Below, one piece after another: positions 47,156 to 57,721 of a stretch of DNA of 64,000 nucleotides (position 1 is the stretch's first letter; each line of letters begins with the position of its first letter). The notes below the pieces were generated by a model. That model did not search any database. It had not been told where the DNA came from and saw nothing but the letters and a program-made list of their open reading frames with translations. The position numbers were made by a program, and so were the translations under genes. Source of the DNA: Undibacterium parvum (GTDB taxonomy: Bacteria > Pseudomonadota > Gammaproteobacteria > Burkholderiales > Burkholderiaceae_D); contig NZ_CP034464.1 of assembly GCF_003955735.1 (NCBI RefSeq), forward strand, positions 682,001 through 746,000, written 5' to 3'.

Positions 47156-49750
47156 TTATGCCGCTTTGGTGGATTCCAGGAAATCCTGAGCAAAGCGTTG
47201 CAAGACACCGCCGGCTTCATAGATAGCCACTTCTTCCGCAGTATCCAGACGGCAGATCATAGGCACCTCTAGAGTTTCACCGTTCTTGCGATTGATCAGC
47301 AGCGTCAAGCTCGCGCGTGGTGTGCGTTCGCCGATCACATCAAAAGTTTCTGTGCCATCAATCTGCAAAGTCAGGCGCGTCACACCAGGCATAAACTCTA
47401 GCGGCAATACGCCCATCCCAACCAGATTGGTTCTGTGGATGCGTTCAAAGCCTTCGGCCGCGATCGCTTCTACACCCGCCAGGCGTACACCTTTGGCGGC
47501 CCAGTCACGCGATGAGCCTTGGCCATAATCAGCACCGGCGATGATGATTAAGGGCTGCTTGCGTTCCATATAGGTTTCTATGGCTTCCCACATGCGCGTC
47601 ACTGTGCCTTCCGGCTCTATGCGTGCCAGCGAACCAGCCTGCACCTTGCCGTCCTTGAGTACCATTTCATTCTTCAAGGTTGGATTTGCAAAGGTCGCGC
47701 GCTGGGCGGTCAGATGATCGCCGCGGTGCGTTGCGTAAGAATTGAAATCTTCCTCAGGCAAGCCCATCTTCGCCAGGTAAGCACCGGCAGCACTGTCTAG
47801 CATGATGGCATTCGACGGTGACAGATGGTCGGTCGTGATATTGTCACCCAGCACCGCCAAGGCGCGCATGCCTTGCATCGTGCGCTCACCTGCCAAGGCA
47901 CCTTCCCAGTAAGGCGGACGGCGGATGTAGGTAGTCTGCGGACGCCAGTCGTACAGCGGGCTGACCTGCACGCCATCGTCTTCTTGCTTGGCAAACATAG
48001 GGATATACACCTTGCGGAATTGCTCAGGTTTGACGCTGGCAGCGACCACGGCATCGATCTCTGCATCAGACGGCCAGATGTCCGCCAAACGCACAGGCTT
48101 GCCATCAGCAGCTATACCCAGCACATCTTTCTCGATGTCGAAACGAATCGTACCGGCAATCGCATACGCCACCACCAAAGGTGGCGAGGCCAGGAAAGCC
48201 TGCTTCGCATAAGGGTGGATACGGCCGTCAAAGTTACGGTTACCGGACAATACGGCAGTGGCGTACAAATCACGGTCTACGACTTCTTTTTGGATCACAG
48301 GATCGAGCGCACCGGACATACCGTTGCAGGTGGTGCAGGCAAAGGCGACCACGCCAAAACCCAACTGTTCCAGCTCAGGCATCAGGCCAGCCTCTTCCAG
48401 ATACAGGGCGACCGTTTTGGAGCCTGGTGCCAGTGAGCTCTTCACCCAAGGCTTACGGCTCAGCCCAAGTTTATTTGCATTGCGGGCGATCAGGCCGGCC
48501 GCAATCATATTGCGCGGGTTATTCGTATTGGTGCAACTGGTGATGGCGGCGATGATCACTGCGCCATCAGGCATCAGGCCAGCTTCATTTTCTAGCTTGC
48601 CGCTGATACCGCGTGCGGCCAATTCGGAAGTTGGCACGCGGTTATGCGGATTACTTGGGCCAGCAATAGTGCGCACCACCGAAGACAAATCAAAGCTCAG
48701 TACGCGTTCGTATTCGGCATTTTTCAGAGTATCGGCCCACAGACCGGTTTCTTTTGCATACAACTCCACCAGCTTGACCTGTTCATCCTCACGGCCAGTC
48801 AGTTTGAGGTATTTGATGGTCTGTTCGTCGATATAAAACATCGCGGCAGTCGCGCCAAACTCCGGTGCCATATTCGCAATGGTGGCGCGGTCGCCCAAGG
48901 TCAATGCCGCAGCACCCTCACCGTAAAATTCCAGATAAGACGACACCACTTTTTGTTTGCGCAAAAATTCAGTCAGCGCCAGCACCGTGTCAGTCGCGGT
49001 AATACCTTCTTGAGGTTTGCCGGTCAGTGCTACGCCGATGATATCCGGCAGACGCATCCACGAGGCGCGCCCCAACATCACACTTTCGGCTTCCAGACCG
49101 CCGACGCCAATGGCGATCACGCCCAGCGCATCTACCATAGGGGTATGGCTATCGGTACCGACCAGGGTATCTGGATAAGCCACCCCGTCGGTGACTTGCA
49201 CCACCGGGCTCATGCGCTCCAGATTAATCTGATGCAAGATGCCGTTGCCGGGTGGGATCACATCAACGTTCTTGAACGCCTTCTTGGTCCAGTTGATGAA
49301 GTCAAAACGGTCTTCGTTACGACGGTCTTCAATCGCACGGTTCTTGTTGAAGGCATCCGGATCGAAACCGCCGCACTCTACCGCCAAAGAATGGTCGACC
49401 ACTAACTGGGTTGGCACTACAGGATTGACCAAAGCCGGGTCGCCGCCTTGCTCAGCAATCGCATCACGCAGACCTGCCAGATCGACCAGCGCAGTTTGCC
49501 CCAGAATGTCATGACAGACCACGCGCGCCGGGAACCATGGAAAATCCAGATCGCGTCTGCGCTGTATAAACTGCTCCAAAGAAGCATTCAGCGTCGCTGG
49601 GTCGCAACGGCGCACCAGATTCTCTGCCAGCACACGTGAAGTGTACGGTAGCTTATCGTAAGCACCTGGGGTAATGGCCTCTACCGCGGCACGGGTATCA
49701 AAAAAATCGAGCTTGGTGCCGGGCAGGGATTTGCGAAAATTGGTATTCAT
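47156..49750 (-). CDS. acnD: Fe/S-dependent 2-methylcitrate dehydratase
   Basis: AcnD dehydrates 2-methylcitrate to 2-methylaconitate. The 864-aa aconitase-family protein has the cluster Cys in TSCTNTNNPRNM and FACTTCNG, DSHTPMVDALGVIAIGVGG, and the swivelling domain with GADYGQGSSRDWAAKG. The N-terminus [20 protein letters not shown] is that of AcnD rather than AcnA. Its ATG overlaps the prpC stop (TAATG). Confidence 0.95.
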   Translation of the reverse strand: MNTNFRKSLPGTKLDFFDTRAAVEAITPGAYDKLPYTSRVLAENLVRRCDPATLNASLEQFIQRRRDLDFPWFPARVVCHDILGQTALVDLAGLRDAIAEQGGDPALVNPVVPTQLVVDHSLAVECGGFDPDAFNKNRAIEDRRNEDRFDFINWTKKAFKNVDVIPPGNGILHQINLERMSPVVQVTDGVAYPDTLVGTDSHTPMVDALGVIAIGVGGLEAESVMLGRASWMRLPDIIGVALTGKPQEGITATDTVLALTEFLRKQKVVSSYLEFYGEGAAALTLGDRATIANMAPEFGATAAMFYIDEQTIKYLKLTGREDEQVKLVELYAKETGLWADTLKNAEYERVLSFDLSSVVRTIAGPSNPHNRVPTSELAARGISGKLENEAGLMPDGAVIIAAITSCTNTNNPRNMIAAGLIARNANKLGLSRKPWVKSSLAPGSKTVALYLEEAGLMPELEQLGFGVVAFACTTCNGMSGALDPVIQKEVVDRDLYATAVLSGNRNFDGRIHPYAKQAFLASPPLVVAYAIAGTIRFDIEKDVLGIAADGKPVRLADIWPSDAEIDAVVAASVKPEQFRKVYIPMFAKQEDDGVQVSPLYDWRPQTTYIRRPPYWEGALAGERTMQGMRALAVLGDNITTDHLSPSNAIMLDSAAGAYLAKMGLPEEDFNSYATHRGDHLTAQRATFANPTLKNEMVLKDGKVQAGSLARIEPEGTVTRMWEAIETYMERKQPLIIIAGADYGQGSSRDWAAKGVRLAGVEAIAAEGFERIHRTNLVGMGVLPLEFMPGVTRLTLQIDGTETFDVIGERTPRASLTLLINRKNGETLEVPMICRLDTAEEVAIYEAGGVLQRFAQDFLESTKAA

Positions 49751-50898
49751 TATTGTCTATCCTTGATAGCGACAAACTGCAAATCATCAGGGCCGACATA
49801 GTTAGCGCTAGGACGGATGATTTTATTGTCGATACGCTGCTCGACCACATGTGCGGCCCAGCCTGAGGTACGCGCAATCACGAACAGCGGCGTAAACATG
49901 GCGGTAGGCACACCCATCATGTGATACGAAACAGCCGAGAACCAATCCAGATTCGGGAACATTTTTTTGATGTCCCACATGACGGACTCTAAGCGCTCGG
50001 CGATATCAAACATCTTGGTCGAACCAGCCTCACGCGATAAATTACGCGCCACTTCTTTAATTACTTTATTGCGTGGATCAGAAACCGTGTACACAGGATG
50101 ACCAAATCCGATCACCACTTCTTTGTTCTCTACGCGCTTCTTGATATCGGCTTCTGCTTCATCCGGATTGTCATAGCGTTTCTGGATTTCAAACGCGACT
50201 TCATTGGCGCCGCCATGTTTAGGGCCGCGCAAGGCACCGATCGCACCGGTGATGGCCGAATGCATGTCTGAGCCAGTACCGGCGATCACGCGCGCGGTAA
50301 AGGTCGAGGCATTGAACTCGTGTTCCGCATATAAAATCAGCGAGGTATGCATGGCTTTTTCCCACGATGCGCTAGGTTTAACCCCGTGCAATAAGTGCAG
50401 GAAATGCGCGCCGATAGAATCATCGTCAGTCTCAACATCGATACGTTTGCCGTTGTGGCTAAAGTGGTACCAATACAGCAGCATGGAACCTAAAGACGCC
50501 ATCAGACGGTCGGCGATGTCACGTGCGCCTGGCGCATTGTGGTCATCTTTTTCCGGCAAAGTGCAACCGAGCACCGAGACACCGGTACGCATTACGTCCA
50601 TAGGATGGGCGCTGGCAGGTAAAGCCTCAAGCGCTGCCTTCAGGTTCGCCGGCAAGCCACGCAAGGCTTTCAGTTTCAATTTATACGTGAGCAGTTCGGC
50701 CTTGGTCGGCAATTTGCCATGCACCAGCAAATGGGCAATTTCTTCAAATTCGCAAGCGTCGGCCACTTCCAGAATATCGTAACCGCGATAATGCAAGTCG
50801 TTACCGGTTTTACCTACCGAACACAGAGCGGTATTGCCGGCAGTAACGCCAGACAGGGCAACGGATTTTTTAGCTTTAAATGGAACTGCTTCAGTCAT
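49750..50898 (-). CDS. prpC: 2-methylcitrate synthase
   Basis: PrpC condenses propionyl-CoA with oxaloacetate. The product is 382 aa from ATG 50898 with GGAGAA 6 nt upstream; the frame opens much earlier, but those residues have no family match. PrpC-type motifs: [23 protein letters not shown]-like [33 protein letters not shown] (catalytic His), [13 protein letters not shown]. Overlaps acnD; follows prpB. Confidence 0.96.
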   Translation of the reverse strand: MTEAVPFKAKKSVALSGVTAGNTALCSVGKTGNDLHYRGYDILEVADACEFEEIAHLLVHGKLPTKAELLTYKLKLKALRGLPANLKAALEALPASAHPMDVMRTGVSVLGCTLPEKDDHNAPGARDIADRLMASLGSMLLYWYHFSHNGKRIDVETDDDSIGAHFLHLLHGVKPSASWEKAMHTSLILYAEHEFNASTFTARVIAGTGSDMHSAITGAIGALRGPKHGGANEVAFEIQKRYDNPDEAEADIKKRVENKEVVIGFGHPVYTVSDPRNKVIKEVARNLSREAGSTKMFDIAERLESVMWDIKKMFPNLDWFSAVSYHMMGVPTAMFTPLFVIARTSGWAAHVVEQRIDNKIIRPSANYVGPDDLQFVAIKDRQ

Positions 50899-51043
50899 GC
50901 TGTTCTCCAGATGAGATAGTGAATTATTTAATGGAACAGATACTCCACCCCAGTATTTTTTCAAGCCGCACGTCCTATATGCGCGATTGAATAGTTTTTC
51001 ATACTGTTTAAGGGGAGTATCTGATTTTTGATCGATCTTTAAT

Positions 51044-51934
51044 TTATTTTGCTTTTTGCTGGATGAACAGCGCATCGAGTTTCTGCTCGAAATCATGGTA
51101 GTTGATGCGCTCGTACAATTCCATACGGGTCTGCATGGTGTCGACCACATTTTTCTGAGTACCGTCGCGGCGGATCGCGCCATAGACGTTTTCAGCCGCC
51201 TTGTTCATGGCACGGAAAGCGGACAAGGGATACAGCACCAGACCAACATCGACCGCGGCTAACTCTTCCACCGTGTATAAAGGGGTAGCACCGAATTCGG
51301 TGATATTGGCCAGGATAGGCACCTTCACGGCACTGGCGAACTGCTTGTACATCGCCAGTTCAGTAATCGCCTCAGGGAAAATCATATCGGCACCGGCCTC
51401 CACGCAAGCCAAAGCGCGTTCTATGGCTGACTCCAGACCTTCCACCGCCAGCGCATCGGTACGTGCCATGATGACGAAATTCTCATCAGTACGCGCATCC
51501 ACCGCCGCCTTGATACGATCGACCATCTCTTGCTTGCTAACGATCTCTTTGCCTGGGCGGTGACCACAACGTTTGGCACCGACCTGGTCTTCAATATGGA
51601 TGGCGGCGGCGCCGAACTTGATCATGGATTTGACGGTACGCGCCACGTTAAAGGCGGATGAGCCAAAACCGGTATCGACGTCGACCAGCAAAGGCAGATC
51701 GCAGACATCAGTGATGCGGCGCACATCGGTCAGCACATCATCGAGATTGGAAATACCCAGATCCGGCAAGCCCAGCGAACCGGCAGCAACGCCGCCACCG
51801 GAGAGATAGATCGCCTTAAATCCAGCGCGTTTGGCCAGCAAGGCATGATTGGCATTAATCGCACCAACCACTTGTAGCGGAGATTCTTCTTGCATCGCCT
51901 TGCGGAAGGCGGCACCTGCGGAGTATTGGCTCAT
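51044..51934 (-). CDS. prpB: 2-methylisocitrate lyase
   Basis: PrpB cleaves 2-methylisocitrate to pyruvate and succinate, completing propionate breakdown. The product is 296 aa from ATG 51934, preceded by AAGAGAGA; the frame opens at 51988. Motifs: [25 protein letters not shown] (metal Asp), [10 protein letters not shown] (the catalytic Cys in the KKCGH-type loop), and [11 protein letters not shown]. First gene of the prp operon, with a perfect -24/-12 promoter. Confidence 0.96.
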   Translation of the reverse strand: MSQYSAGAAFRKAMQEESPLQVVGAINANHALLAKRAGFKAIYLSGGGVAAGSLGLPDLGISNLDDVLTDVRRITDVCDLPLLVDVDTGFGSSAFNVARTVKSMIKFGAAAIHIEDQVGAKRCGHRPGKEIVSKQEMVDRIKAAVDARTDENFVIMARTDALAVEGLESAIERALACVEAGADMIFPEAITELAMYKQFASAVKVPILANITEFGATPLYTVEELAAVDVGLVLYPLSAFRAMNKAAENVYGAIRRDGTQKNVVDTMQTRMELYERINYHDFEQKLDALFIQQKAK

Positions 51935-52011
51935 ACGGTCTCTCTTTGATAAAAGTTGAGGTGAAAAATTACAACTAAGTGTAATCAAGTTTCCTGTTAG
52001 CCTTTCCTACT

Positions 52012-52026
52012 GCAATCAACGTGCCA
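52012..52026 (-). promoter_or_regulatory. Sigma-54 promoter of the prp operon
   Basis: On the minus strand the sequence is TGGCAC-GTTGA-TTGC, a perfect match in both boxes and spacing. It lies 78 bp before prpB, giving a leader of about 65 nt. The divergent gene encodes the PrpR activator. Confidence 0.9.
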
Positions 52027-52122
52027 GCTTTCTAAAACCGCGGAAAAATAGGCTGCTTCGTATAGAAATCAAAGACTTAAAAAAGACAAACAAGAATCAG
52101 CTCTTGCATACGTTCAATACAA

Positions 52123-52160
52123 TGTTTCATAATGACGTTTCAAATGAAACACTGAAACAT
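52123..52160. promoter_or_regulatory. Candidate PrpR operator
   Basis: TGTTTCAT (52123-52130) and ATGAAACA (52144-52151) form an inverted repeat with a 13-nt spacer. A further TGAAACAT is at 52153-52160, next to the prpR start. The site is about 100 bp from the prp -24 box and overlaps the prpR translation start region, so autoregulation is possible. Confidence 0.6.
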
Positions 52161-52164
52161 TATT

Positions 52165-53790
52165 ATGAAACACAGCCCGCCTATAATCAGAGACAGCAGA
52201 GAAAGCAACGACAAGCCCGTCATCTGGACCGTTTCTATCTCGCGCCTGTTTGATCTGTTTCGCGATATCATGCTCGAATACGATGTCAGCGCCGAGATAG
52301 AACCTATCCATCTGGGCTTTGAAGAGGCTGCCCAATACATACGCGAACGCCTGCAGACCGAGCGCTGCGATGCGGTGATTGCGGCAGGTTCCAACGGTGC
52401 TTACCTAAAGAGTCGCCTACCAATACCCGTGATCATCGCCAAAGCTAGTGGCTTTGATGTGATGCAAGCTTTAGCCCGAGCCCGCCAGGTCTCGCCCGAA
52501 ATTGGCCTAGTCACGTATCAGGAAACCATGCCGGAACTGGTCGAGTTTAAAAACACCTTCGGCTTCAAGCTAGAACAGCGCACCTACGTCACCGAAGAAG
52601 ATGCCAAGGCGCAAATCAGGGAGTTAAAAAGCAGCGGCATTAAAGCCGTGGTCGGCGCCGGACTCATTACCGATCTGGCCGAAGAAGCTGGTCTGACCGG
52701 TATCTTCATGTATTCGGCCACATCGATCCGACTGGCCTTCGACGACGCACTGGAAATCGCCCGCATCACGCGACTCGAAGCGGCGCGCGGCAGGCAAAAT
52801 CCGGCCGCTGAATCGCTCAGGGCGCGCCACAGCATCAAGGATTTGCGCGGAGAATCAGAGACCATGCAGAACTTGCGGCATTCCATCATGCTGTTTGCCA
52901 AGTCGCCGGCCACCGTCTTATTGCAAGGAGAAACCGGCACCGGCAAAGAATTGGCAGCCCAGGCCATACACAGCGAGAGTCCACGCGCGCGCCAAGCTTT
53001 TGTTGCCGTCAATTGCGGTGCGCTGGCCGAGTCTTTGCTCGAGTCTGAGCTGTTTGGTTACGAAGAAGGCGCCTTCACAGGAGCTAGGCGTGGCGGCCAC
53101 GCCGGTTTGTTTGAAACGGCGCATAGAGGCAGCCTGTTTCTGGACGAAATCGGCGAAATGCCGCTGAGTCTACAAACCCGCTTGCTGCGCGTACTGGAAG
53201 AGCGTGAAGTGGTCAGGGTGGGCGGCGTACGCCCTATTCCCGTCGATGTTCGAATTATCAGCGCCACCCACTGCGATCTGGAAAGCCGCATGCGTGAAGG
53301 CCGTTTTCGCACCGATCTGTTTTATCGTTTAGCCGTATTACGACTCCACATCCCTGCCCTGCGCGAACGCCAGGACGATCTGGTGCCCTTGGCAGTATGG
53401 TGCCTGAAACATGCCTTGGCCGCCATGGGCGCCCGCCCCCACCCCAATTTGCAGGCCGAGGTGGAGGCCTGCAGTGAGTTGTTCAGGCAATATCCATGGC
53501 CAGGCAATGTACGCGAAATGCGCAATATGATGGAGCGCCTCGCCTTGTTTCTAGCGGCCGAGCCCTTGCAAGCCCTGACACCAAGCTTTGTCGCAAAAAT
53601 CACACCTGAAATGTTAAGTATCGTCAATTCAACGCCTCCCAACATTGCCCCCGAAGAAGTGCAATCCTTAGTTGCCGTCATGGAAAAATTCAATCACAAC
53701 AGAGAGCGCGTCGCCGAATACTTAGGAATCAGCCGCACCACGCTGTGGCGACGCCTCGCGCAACTGAAAAACAAGAACAACATGAGCTGA
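52165..53790 (+). CDS. prpR: Propionate catabolism activator PrpR
   Basis: PrpR senses 2-methylcitrate and activates sigma-54 transcription of the prp genes. The 541-aa protein has the PrpR N-terminal sensor (about 20-195), a linker, and an AAA+ domain with Walker A GETGTGKE (255-262), GAFTGA (302-307) and [10 protein letters not shown] Fis-type helix-turn-helix ([21 protein letters not shown]) ends the protein. Length is near that of enterobacterial PrpR. No Shine-Dalgarno sequence is visible before ATG 52165; the upstream repeat occupies that place. Confidence 0.95.
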   Translation: MKHSPPIIRDSRESNDKPVIWTVSISRLFDLFRDIMLEYDVSAEIEPIHLGFEEAAQYIRERLQTERCDAVIAAGSNGAYLKSRLPIPVIIAKASGFDVMQALARARQVSPEIGLVTYQETMPELVEFKNTFGFKLEQRTYVTEEDAKAQIRELKSSGIKAVVGAGLITDLAEEAGLTGIFMYSATSIRLAFDDALEIARITRLEAARGRQNPAAESLRARHSIKDLRGESETMQNLRHSIMLFAKSPATVLLQGETGTGKELAAQAIHSESPRARQAFVAVNCGALAESLLESELFGYEEGAFTGARRGGHAGLFETAHRGSLFLDEIGEMPLSLQTRLLRVLEEREVVRVGGVRPIPVDVRIISATHCDLESRMREGRFRTDLFYRLAVLRLHIPALRERQDDLVPLAVWCLKHALAAMGARPHPNLQAEVEACSELFRQYPWPGNVREMRNMMERLALFLAAEPLQALTPSFVAKITPEMLSIVNSTPPNIAPEEVQSLVAVMEKFNHNRERVAEYLGISRTTLWRRLAQLKNKNNMS

Positions 53791-53861
53791 AAAAATCCCT
53801 ATAGCGCAGCCCCCATGTTCAGGTAAAATCGAAAAATCAATGACCAGCCAAATAGCCAAAC

Positions 53862-54242
53862 ATGAACACCGAGCACACTCCAAAAAAACTGCTGATTGTT
53901 GACGACAGCAAGGTATCGCGCATGGTCATCAAGGCGCACGTCTTGGCTAAACACGAAGACTGGAAAATTATTGAAGCGGCCAGCGGCGATGCTGCCGTAC
54001 TGCTAGTTGACCAAGACACCCCCGACTACTGCACCATGGACATCAATATGCCAGGCATTTTGGGCACCGATGCAGCCGAACAAATTTTAGCCAAACATCC
54101 GTCCATGCGCATCGTGATTTTTTCGGCGAACATACAAGAAAGCTTTCAAAACCGTGCCATGGCATTGGGTGCGACCTTTGTCGCCAAACCGGTCACAGAA
54201 AAATCGATAGCGCATGCCCTTGCCCATTTTGCAGGTGAATAA
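53862..54242 (+). CDS. CheY-like single-domain response regulator
   Basis: The 126-aa protein is a bare receiver: acidic pair in VDDSKVSR, phospho-acceptor D60 in TMDINMPG, and Lys in FVAKPVTEKS. No output domain. The stop overlaps the next gene, a CheC-type phosphatase (TAATG), so a phosphorylated receiver and its phosphatase appear to be produced together. Confidence 0.93.
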   Translation: MNTEHTPKKLLIVDDSKVSRMVIKAHVLAKHEDWKIIEAASGDAAVLLVDQDTPDYCTMDINMPGILGTDAAEQILAKHPSMRIVIFSANIQESFQNRAMALGATFVAKPVTEKSIAHALAHFAGE

Positions 54243-54853
54243 TGGATAGCCTGAGCGAACTCCATCTCGATGCGCTGACTGAAGTATTCAATGTCGGTGC
54301 TGGTCGTGCGGCGGCTAGCCTCTCCGAAATCGTCGGTGACGAAGTCAAACTCTCGGTGCCATCGATAGAAGTAAAGAAAAGCTCGGAGGCCGATAGCTCT
54401 GTGATTGCACTTAACAGCGCCAGATTTGGTGCGGTCAGTCAGCAATTCTCCGGCCCTTTTGACGCCGAAGCGGTACTCTTGTTTACCGAAGATCATGCGC
54501 TAGAGATCGTGCGCGACATGATGGGCTCACAAATGAGCATAGAAGAACTGGCCGAGTTTGAACAGGAGGCCATGTGCGAACTAGGCAATATCATCCTCAA
54601 CGCCTGCCTCTCAGCCATGGCAGACATGCTCAGCATCTCGCTCAACAGCTCATTGCCCACGTATAGAATCGCCACCACAGAAGAGATCTTCAAGGGCATC
54701 AGCAACAGCACCGATCAACCTTACATTTTGGTTTTGCACATAGATCTGACGATAGAAAAACGTCACTCGGAAGGTCACCTCATTTTCTTGCTGAGCTCCA
54801 AGTCATTACGCAATCTGGTGGTACAAATAGACCGTTTTCTAGGGGCAATTTAG
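54242..54853 (+). CDS. CheC-family CheY-P phosphatase
   Basis: CheC proteins dephosphorylate CheY. The 203-aa protein has two intact active-site motifs of the form D/E-x3-E-x2-N-x22-P: D10/E14/N17/P40 and E109/E113/N116/P139. Two motifs indicate CheC (as opposed to one in CheX). Cytosolic. The likely substrate is the receiver encoded just upstream. The stop overlaps the cyclase GTG start (TAGTG). CheC is unusual in betaproteobacteria as a classic chemotaxis part, so a non-flagellar role is plausible. Confidence 0.9.
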   Translation: MDSLSELHLDALTEVFNVGAGRAAASLSEIVGDEVKLSVPSIEVKKSSEADSSVIALNSARFGAVSQQFSGPFDAEAVLLFTEDHALEIVRDMMGSQMSIEELAEFEQEAMCELGNIILNACLSAMADMLSISLNSSLPTYRIATTEEIFKGISNSTDQPYILVLHIDLTIEKRHSEGHLIFLLSSKSLRNLVVQIDRFLGAI

Positions 54854-55833
54854 TGGCGACGACGCAACTTTCCGGGGTTAATCCTGCCGACATACTTAAG
54901 CTCATCAGTATGGGTTTGATCGTGGTCGATAGCGAAGAAAATATACTCTTATGGAATGACTGGGTCGCTAAAAGCAGCGGCATCCCCGAAGATCAAGCGC
55001 TCCACAAAAAAATCACCGAGGCGTTTAAAGAATCGCCTACGCCGGCATTTTTATCGGCTTTGCGCAACAGCCTAAGTTACGGACTACCAGCAGTCTTATC
55101 CAATGCCCTGCATCGTTCGCCGCTGGCTTTGTATGCCGCCGATGCAGATCAAGAAAAGCAAAGGATACATCAATCGATAGCGATCACAGTGCTGGCGCAA
55201 GCCGATGGCAAGCGCTGCTGCCTGATACAGATTTCCGATTCCAGCAACTCCATCAAACGCGAGAAAATGTTGCGCTCGCATTCAGAAATTTTGAAACGCG
55301 ATGCCACCACCGATAGTCTCACCGGCATCTATAACCGGCGCTTTTTTGATGAGCATTACAAGATGGCCTTGGGAGTATCCATACGCCAAAAACTGCCCTT
55401 ATCGGTCTTCATGGTGGACATCGATTTCTTTAAAGAATACAACGATTACTATGGACACCCCCAAGGTGATAAAGCCTTGATCAGCGTGGCGCAGACCTTA
55501 AAAGCACAATTAGCCCGCGCGACTGATGTACTGGCGCGCTATGGCGGCGAAGAGTTCATCCTGATTTTGCCGAATATGCCGCAAGATCATGCCCTGCCCT
55601 TTGCCGAACGACTAAGAGCTGCGATCTGGGATGCCAGCATCCCGCATTTAAAATCGAAAATCGCCAGCCAATTGAGTATCAGCATAGGCGTCAGCACCTA
55701 CGATCAAATCAATCATGGCGATGTTAAATCACTCGTACAATCGGCCGATAGCGCATTGTATGAAGCGAAACAACAAGGACGTAATCGCGTTGCATTTTTT
55801 GCACCGGCCGCCGACCATCCTCAGAAAAATTAA
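54853..55833 (+). CDS. PAS-GGDEF diguanylate cyclase, GTG start
   Basis: The 326-aa protein starts with a PAS-like sensor (about 10-130; ISMGLIVVDSEENILLWNDW), a short coiled linker, then GGDEF (about 150-315). Active site GGEEF is at 231-235; the inhibitory I-site RATD at 222-225 is at the standard five-residue distance, so product feedback is likely. No membrane segments. It is translationally coupled to cheC, suggesting that the receiver/phosphatase pair feeds c-di-GMP production. Confidence 0.94.
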   Translation: MATTQLSGVNPADILKLISMGLIVVDSEENILLWNDWVAKSSGIPEDQALHKKITEAFKESPTPAFLSALRNSLSYGLPAVLSNALHRSPLALYAADADQEKQRIHQSIAITVLAQADGKRCCLIQISDSSNSIKREKMLRSHSEILKRDATTDSLTGIYNRRFFDEHYKMALGVSIRQKLPLSVFMVDIDFFKEYNDYYGHPQGDKALISVAQTLKAQLARATDVLARYGGEEFILILPNMPQDHALPFAERLRAAIWDASIPHLKSKIASQLSISIGVSTYDQINHGDVKSLVQSADSALYEAKQQGRNRVAFFAPAADHPQKN

Positions 55834-56056
55834 GCGCTGACCACCTTTCTTGGTTCTTGACAATTACTGGCAAGACTGGCAGTCTTATTAATATAAAATT
55901 AAGTCCAGTAAGCATTAGAATTCGCTATTCAAAACGCCATGTTTTGGTAATTTTCGCAGAGCAATGCAGTATGATGCGACACCTTGCAATTATGCAACTT
56001 TTAGAGCAAAATTTAGCCTTCCCTTAGCGCTAACAATTTCCGGAAATTGCGTTGTC

Positions 56057-57649
56057 ATGCCAAAAAAAAATCGCTCCGGTACGCTCTCCCTCAGAAATGC
56101 CATCGCCCTGGGCATAGCCCTAGGCATACTCTTGCCCGCCTTACTGATAGGCCCCTTGGTGGCACAACAAAGCTATACGGCGGAATACGATGTGCGGGTA
56201 CGCGGTCCTTTGCGCCAATACGCCAGCATGCTAGAACAAACCATGGCACCGCTAGTCTGGAACGTCGACACCCAGGCCGCGCAAACCTTCATCAATTCGG
56301 TCATGCAAAATCCTGACGTGGTCAGCATCGTGGTAGAAGATGCCTCGTCTGGCAGTTTTGTGCGTGCCGATAGGCCAGAACGCGGTGGCGATGGTCTGAT
56401 ACGCGAAGTACGCGCAATTAAATGGAATGAAGTCTCGATAGGTAAAGTCACTATCAAGATGAGCGACAAACTGGTCAGGGCCGAATACCTACAAAGTATG
56501 TATAAACTGATCGCGGCATTATTGTTTCAGTTATTGATTTCCTTCGTACTGGTACTGCTGCTGTTTCAACGTCGCATCATGCACCCGGTGCGCCAACTGC
56601 AAGAGGATGTAGACCGGCTAGGCGAAGGTCAGCTCGAATATGCGGTACAAGCAGCGCGCGAAGATGAATTAGGGGATCTGGCACACGGAGTTGACGCGAT
56701 GCGCCTAAAACTCGATGATCTCATCAAACAACAGGCGGCCTTGAATGCCAGCTTAGAGCAGCGCGTTACCGACCGCACTCTGGCCTTGCACACCTCGAAT
56801 GCAGAGTTAGGCAGTACTTTAGAAAGTTTGCGCAATGCCCAAATGGAAATTCAACGCTCTGAACGTTTGGCTGCACTAGGTTCTTTAGTGGCCGGTGTCG
56901 CGCATGAACTCAATACCCCAATAGGCAATAGCGTCACCGTAGCCAGTACACTGCATGAACTGAGTGCCGAATTTAAAGAGAAGATGGAACATGGCTTAAC
57001 CCGCTCCACGCTCACGAATTATGTCGACAGAAGCAGCCAAGCTTGCGATATTTTATTGCGCAATCTGACCATCGCAGATGATTTGATCGGTAGTTTTAAA
57101 CGTGTTGCAGTTGATAGAACCAGTGCCCAGCGCCGCCAATTCATGCTCGATGAGGTGGTAAAAGAAACCTTGCTGACAATGGCGACCAGTTTCAAAGGGA
57201 ATCTTCACGAGATAAAACTGGAGATACCGCCGGAAATTAAAATGGATTCCTACCCAGGACCTTTCGGACAAATTCTGAGTAACCTGGTCAATAATGCGAT
57301 GTTGCACGCGTTTGCCGAGCATCCGCAAACGGAGCAAACAGGACAAGTCGTGATCACTGCTGAGCTGCTCAACGATACGCCAGACGAACAAGTACAACTG
57401 ATAGTCAGCGACAATGGTTCGGGTATCGCGGAAGACAACTTAGGACGTATTTTCGATCCGTTTTTCACCACCAAACTCGGACGCGGTGGTAGCGGACTTG
57501 GCTTAAATATTGTCTACAACATAGTCAGTGATGTGCTCGGCGGCAGCATACGGGTAGAGAGTCGCCTGGGACTAGGTACGCGTTTCATCTTACGCCTACC
57601 GTTACACGCACCGAGTAGCGCCGAGAGCTCACCTTACCAACTAAGCTAA
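56057..57649 (+). CDS. Membrane sensor histidine kinase
   Basis: The 530-aa protein from ATG 56057 has an N-terminal membrane segment (ALGIALGILLPALLIGPLV), a periplasmic sensor (about 45-155), a second segment (LIAALLFQLLISFVLVLLLF), HAMP, a coiled coil (LNASLEQRVTDRTLALHTS), the His box VAHELNTPIGNSV, N box LSNLVNNAMLHAF, and DNGSGIAE and GSGLGLNIVYNI in the ATPase domain. An upstream ATG at 55964 adds a 31-residue extension without family look; the downstream ATG is chosen. It may phosphorylate the receiver 53862-54242; this is inferred from adjacency. Confidence 0.88.
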   Translation: MPKKNRSGTLSLRNAIALGIALGILLPALLIGPLVAQQSYTAEYDVRVRGPLRQYASMLEQTMAPLVWNVDTQAAQTFINSVMQNPDVVSIVVEDASSGSFVRADRPERGGDGLIREVRAIKWNEVSIGKVTIKMSDKLVRAEYLQSMYKLIAALLFQLLISFVLVLLLFQRRIMHPVRQLQEDVDRLGEGQLEYAVQAAREDELGDLAHGVDAMRLKLDDLIKQQAALNASLEQRVTDRTLALHTSNAELGSTLESLRNAQMEIQRSERLAALGSLVAGVAHELNTPIGNSVTVASTLHELSAEFKEKMEHGLTRSTLTNYVDRSSQACDILLRNLTIADDLIGSFKRVAVDRTSAQRRQFMLDEVVKETLLTMATSFKGNLHEIKLEIPPEIKMDSYPGPFGQILSNLVNNAMLHAFAEHPQTEQTGQVVITAELLNDTPDEQVQLIVSDNGSGIAEDNLGRIFDPFFTTKLGRGGSGLGLNIVYNIVSDVLGGSIRVESRLGLGTRFILRLPLHAPSSAESSPYQLS

Positions 57650-57721
57650 GCCTGCGCTGGCACTCCCGCCAGTGGTGGTATTTAGCTTCATTTCACACCA
57701 AAATTTTCACCTCATATTCCT

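Noticed and set aside
49750..51183. Extended start for prpC at 51183
   Set aside because: The additional 95 residues have no similarity to citrate synthases; ATG 50898 has a good ribosome-binding site.
53862..55833. Chemotaxis operon interpretation
   Set aside because: CheY-like and CheC proteins are present, but there is no CheA, CheW, methyl-accepting protein, CheR or CheB nearby; a c-di-GMP-linked role fits better.
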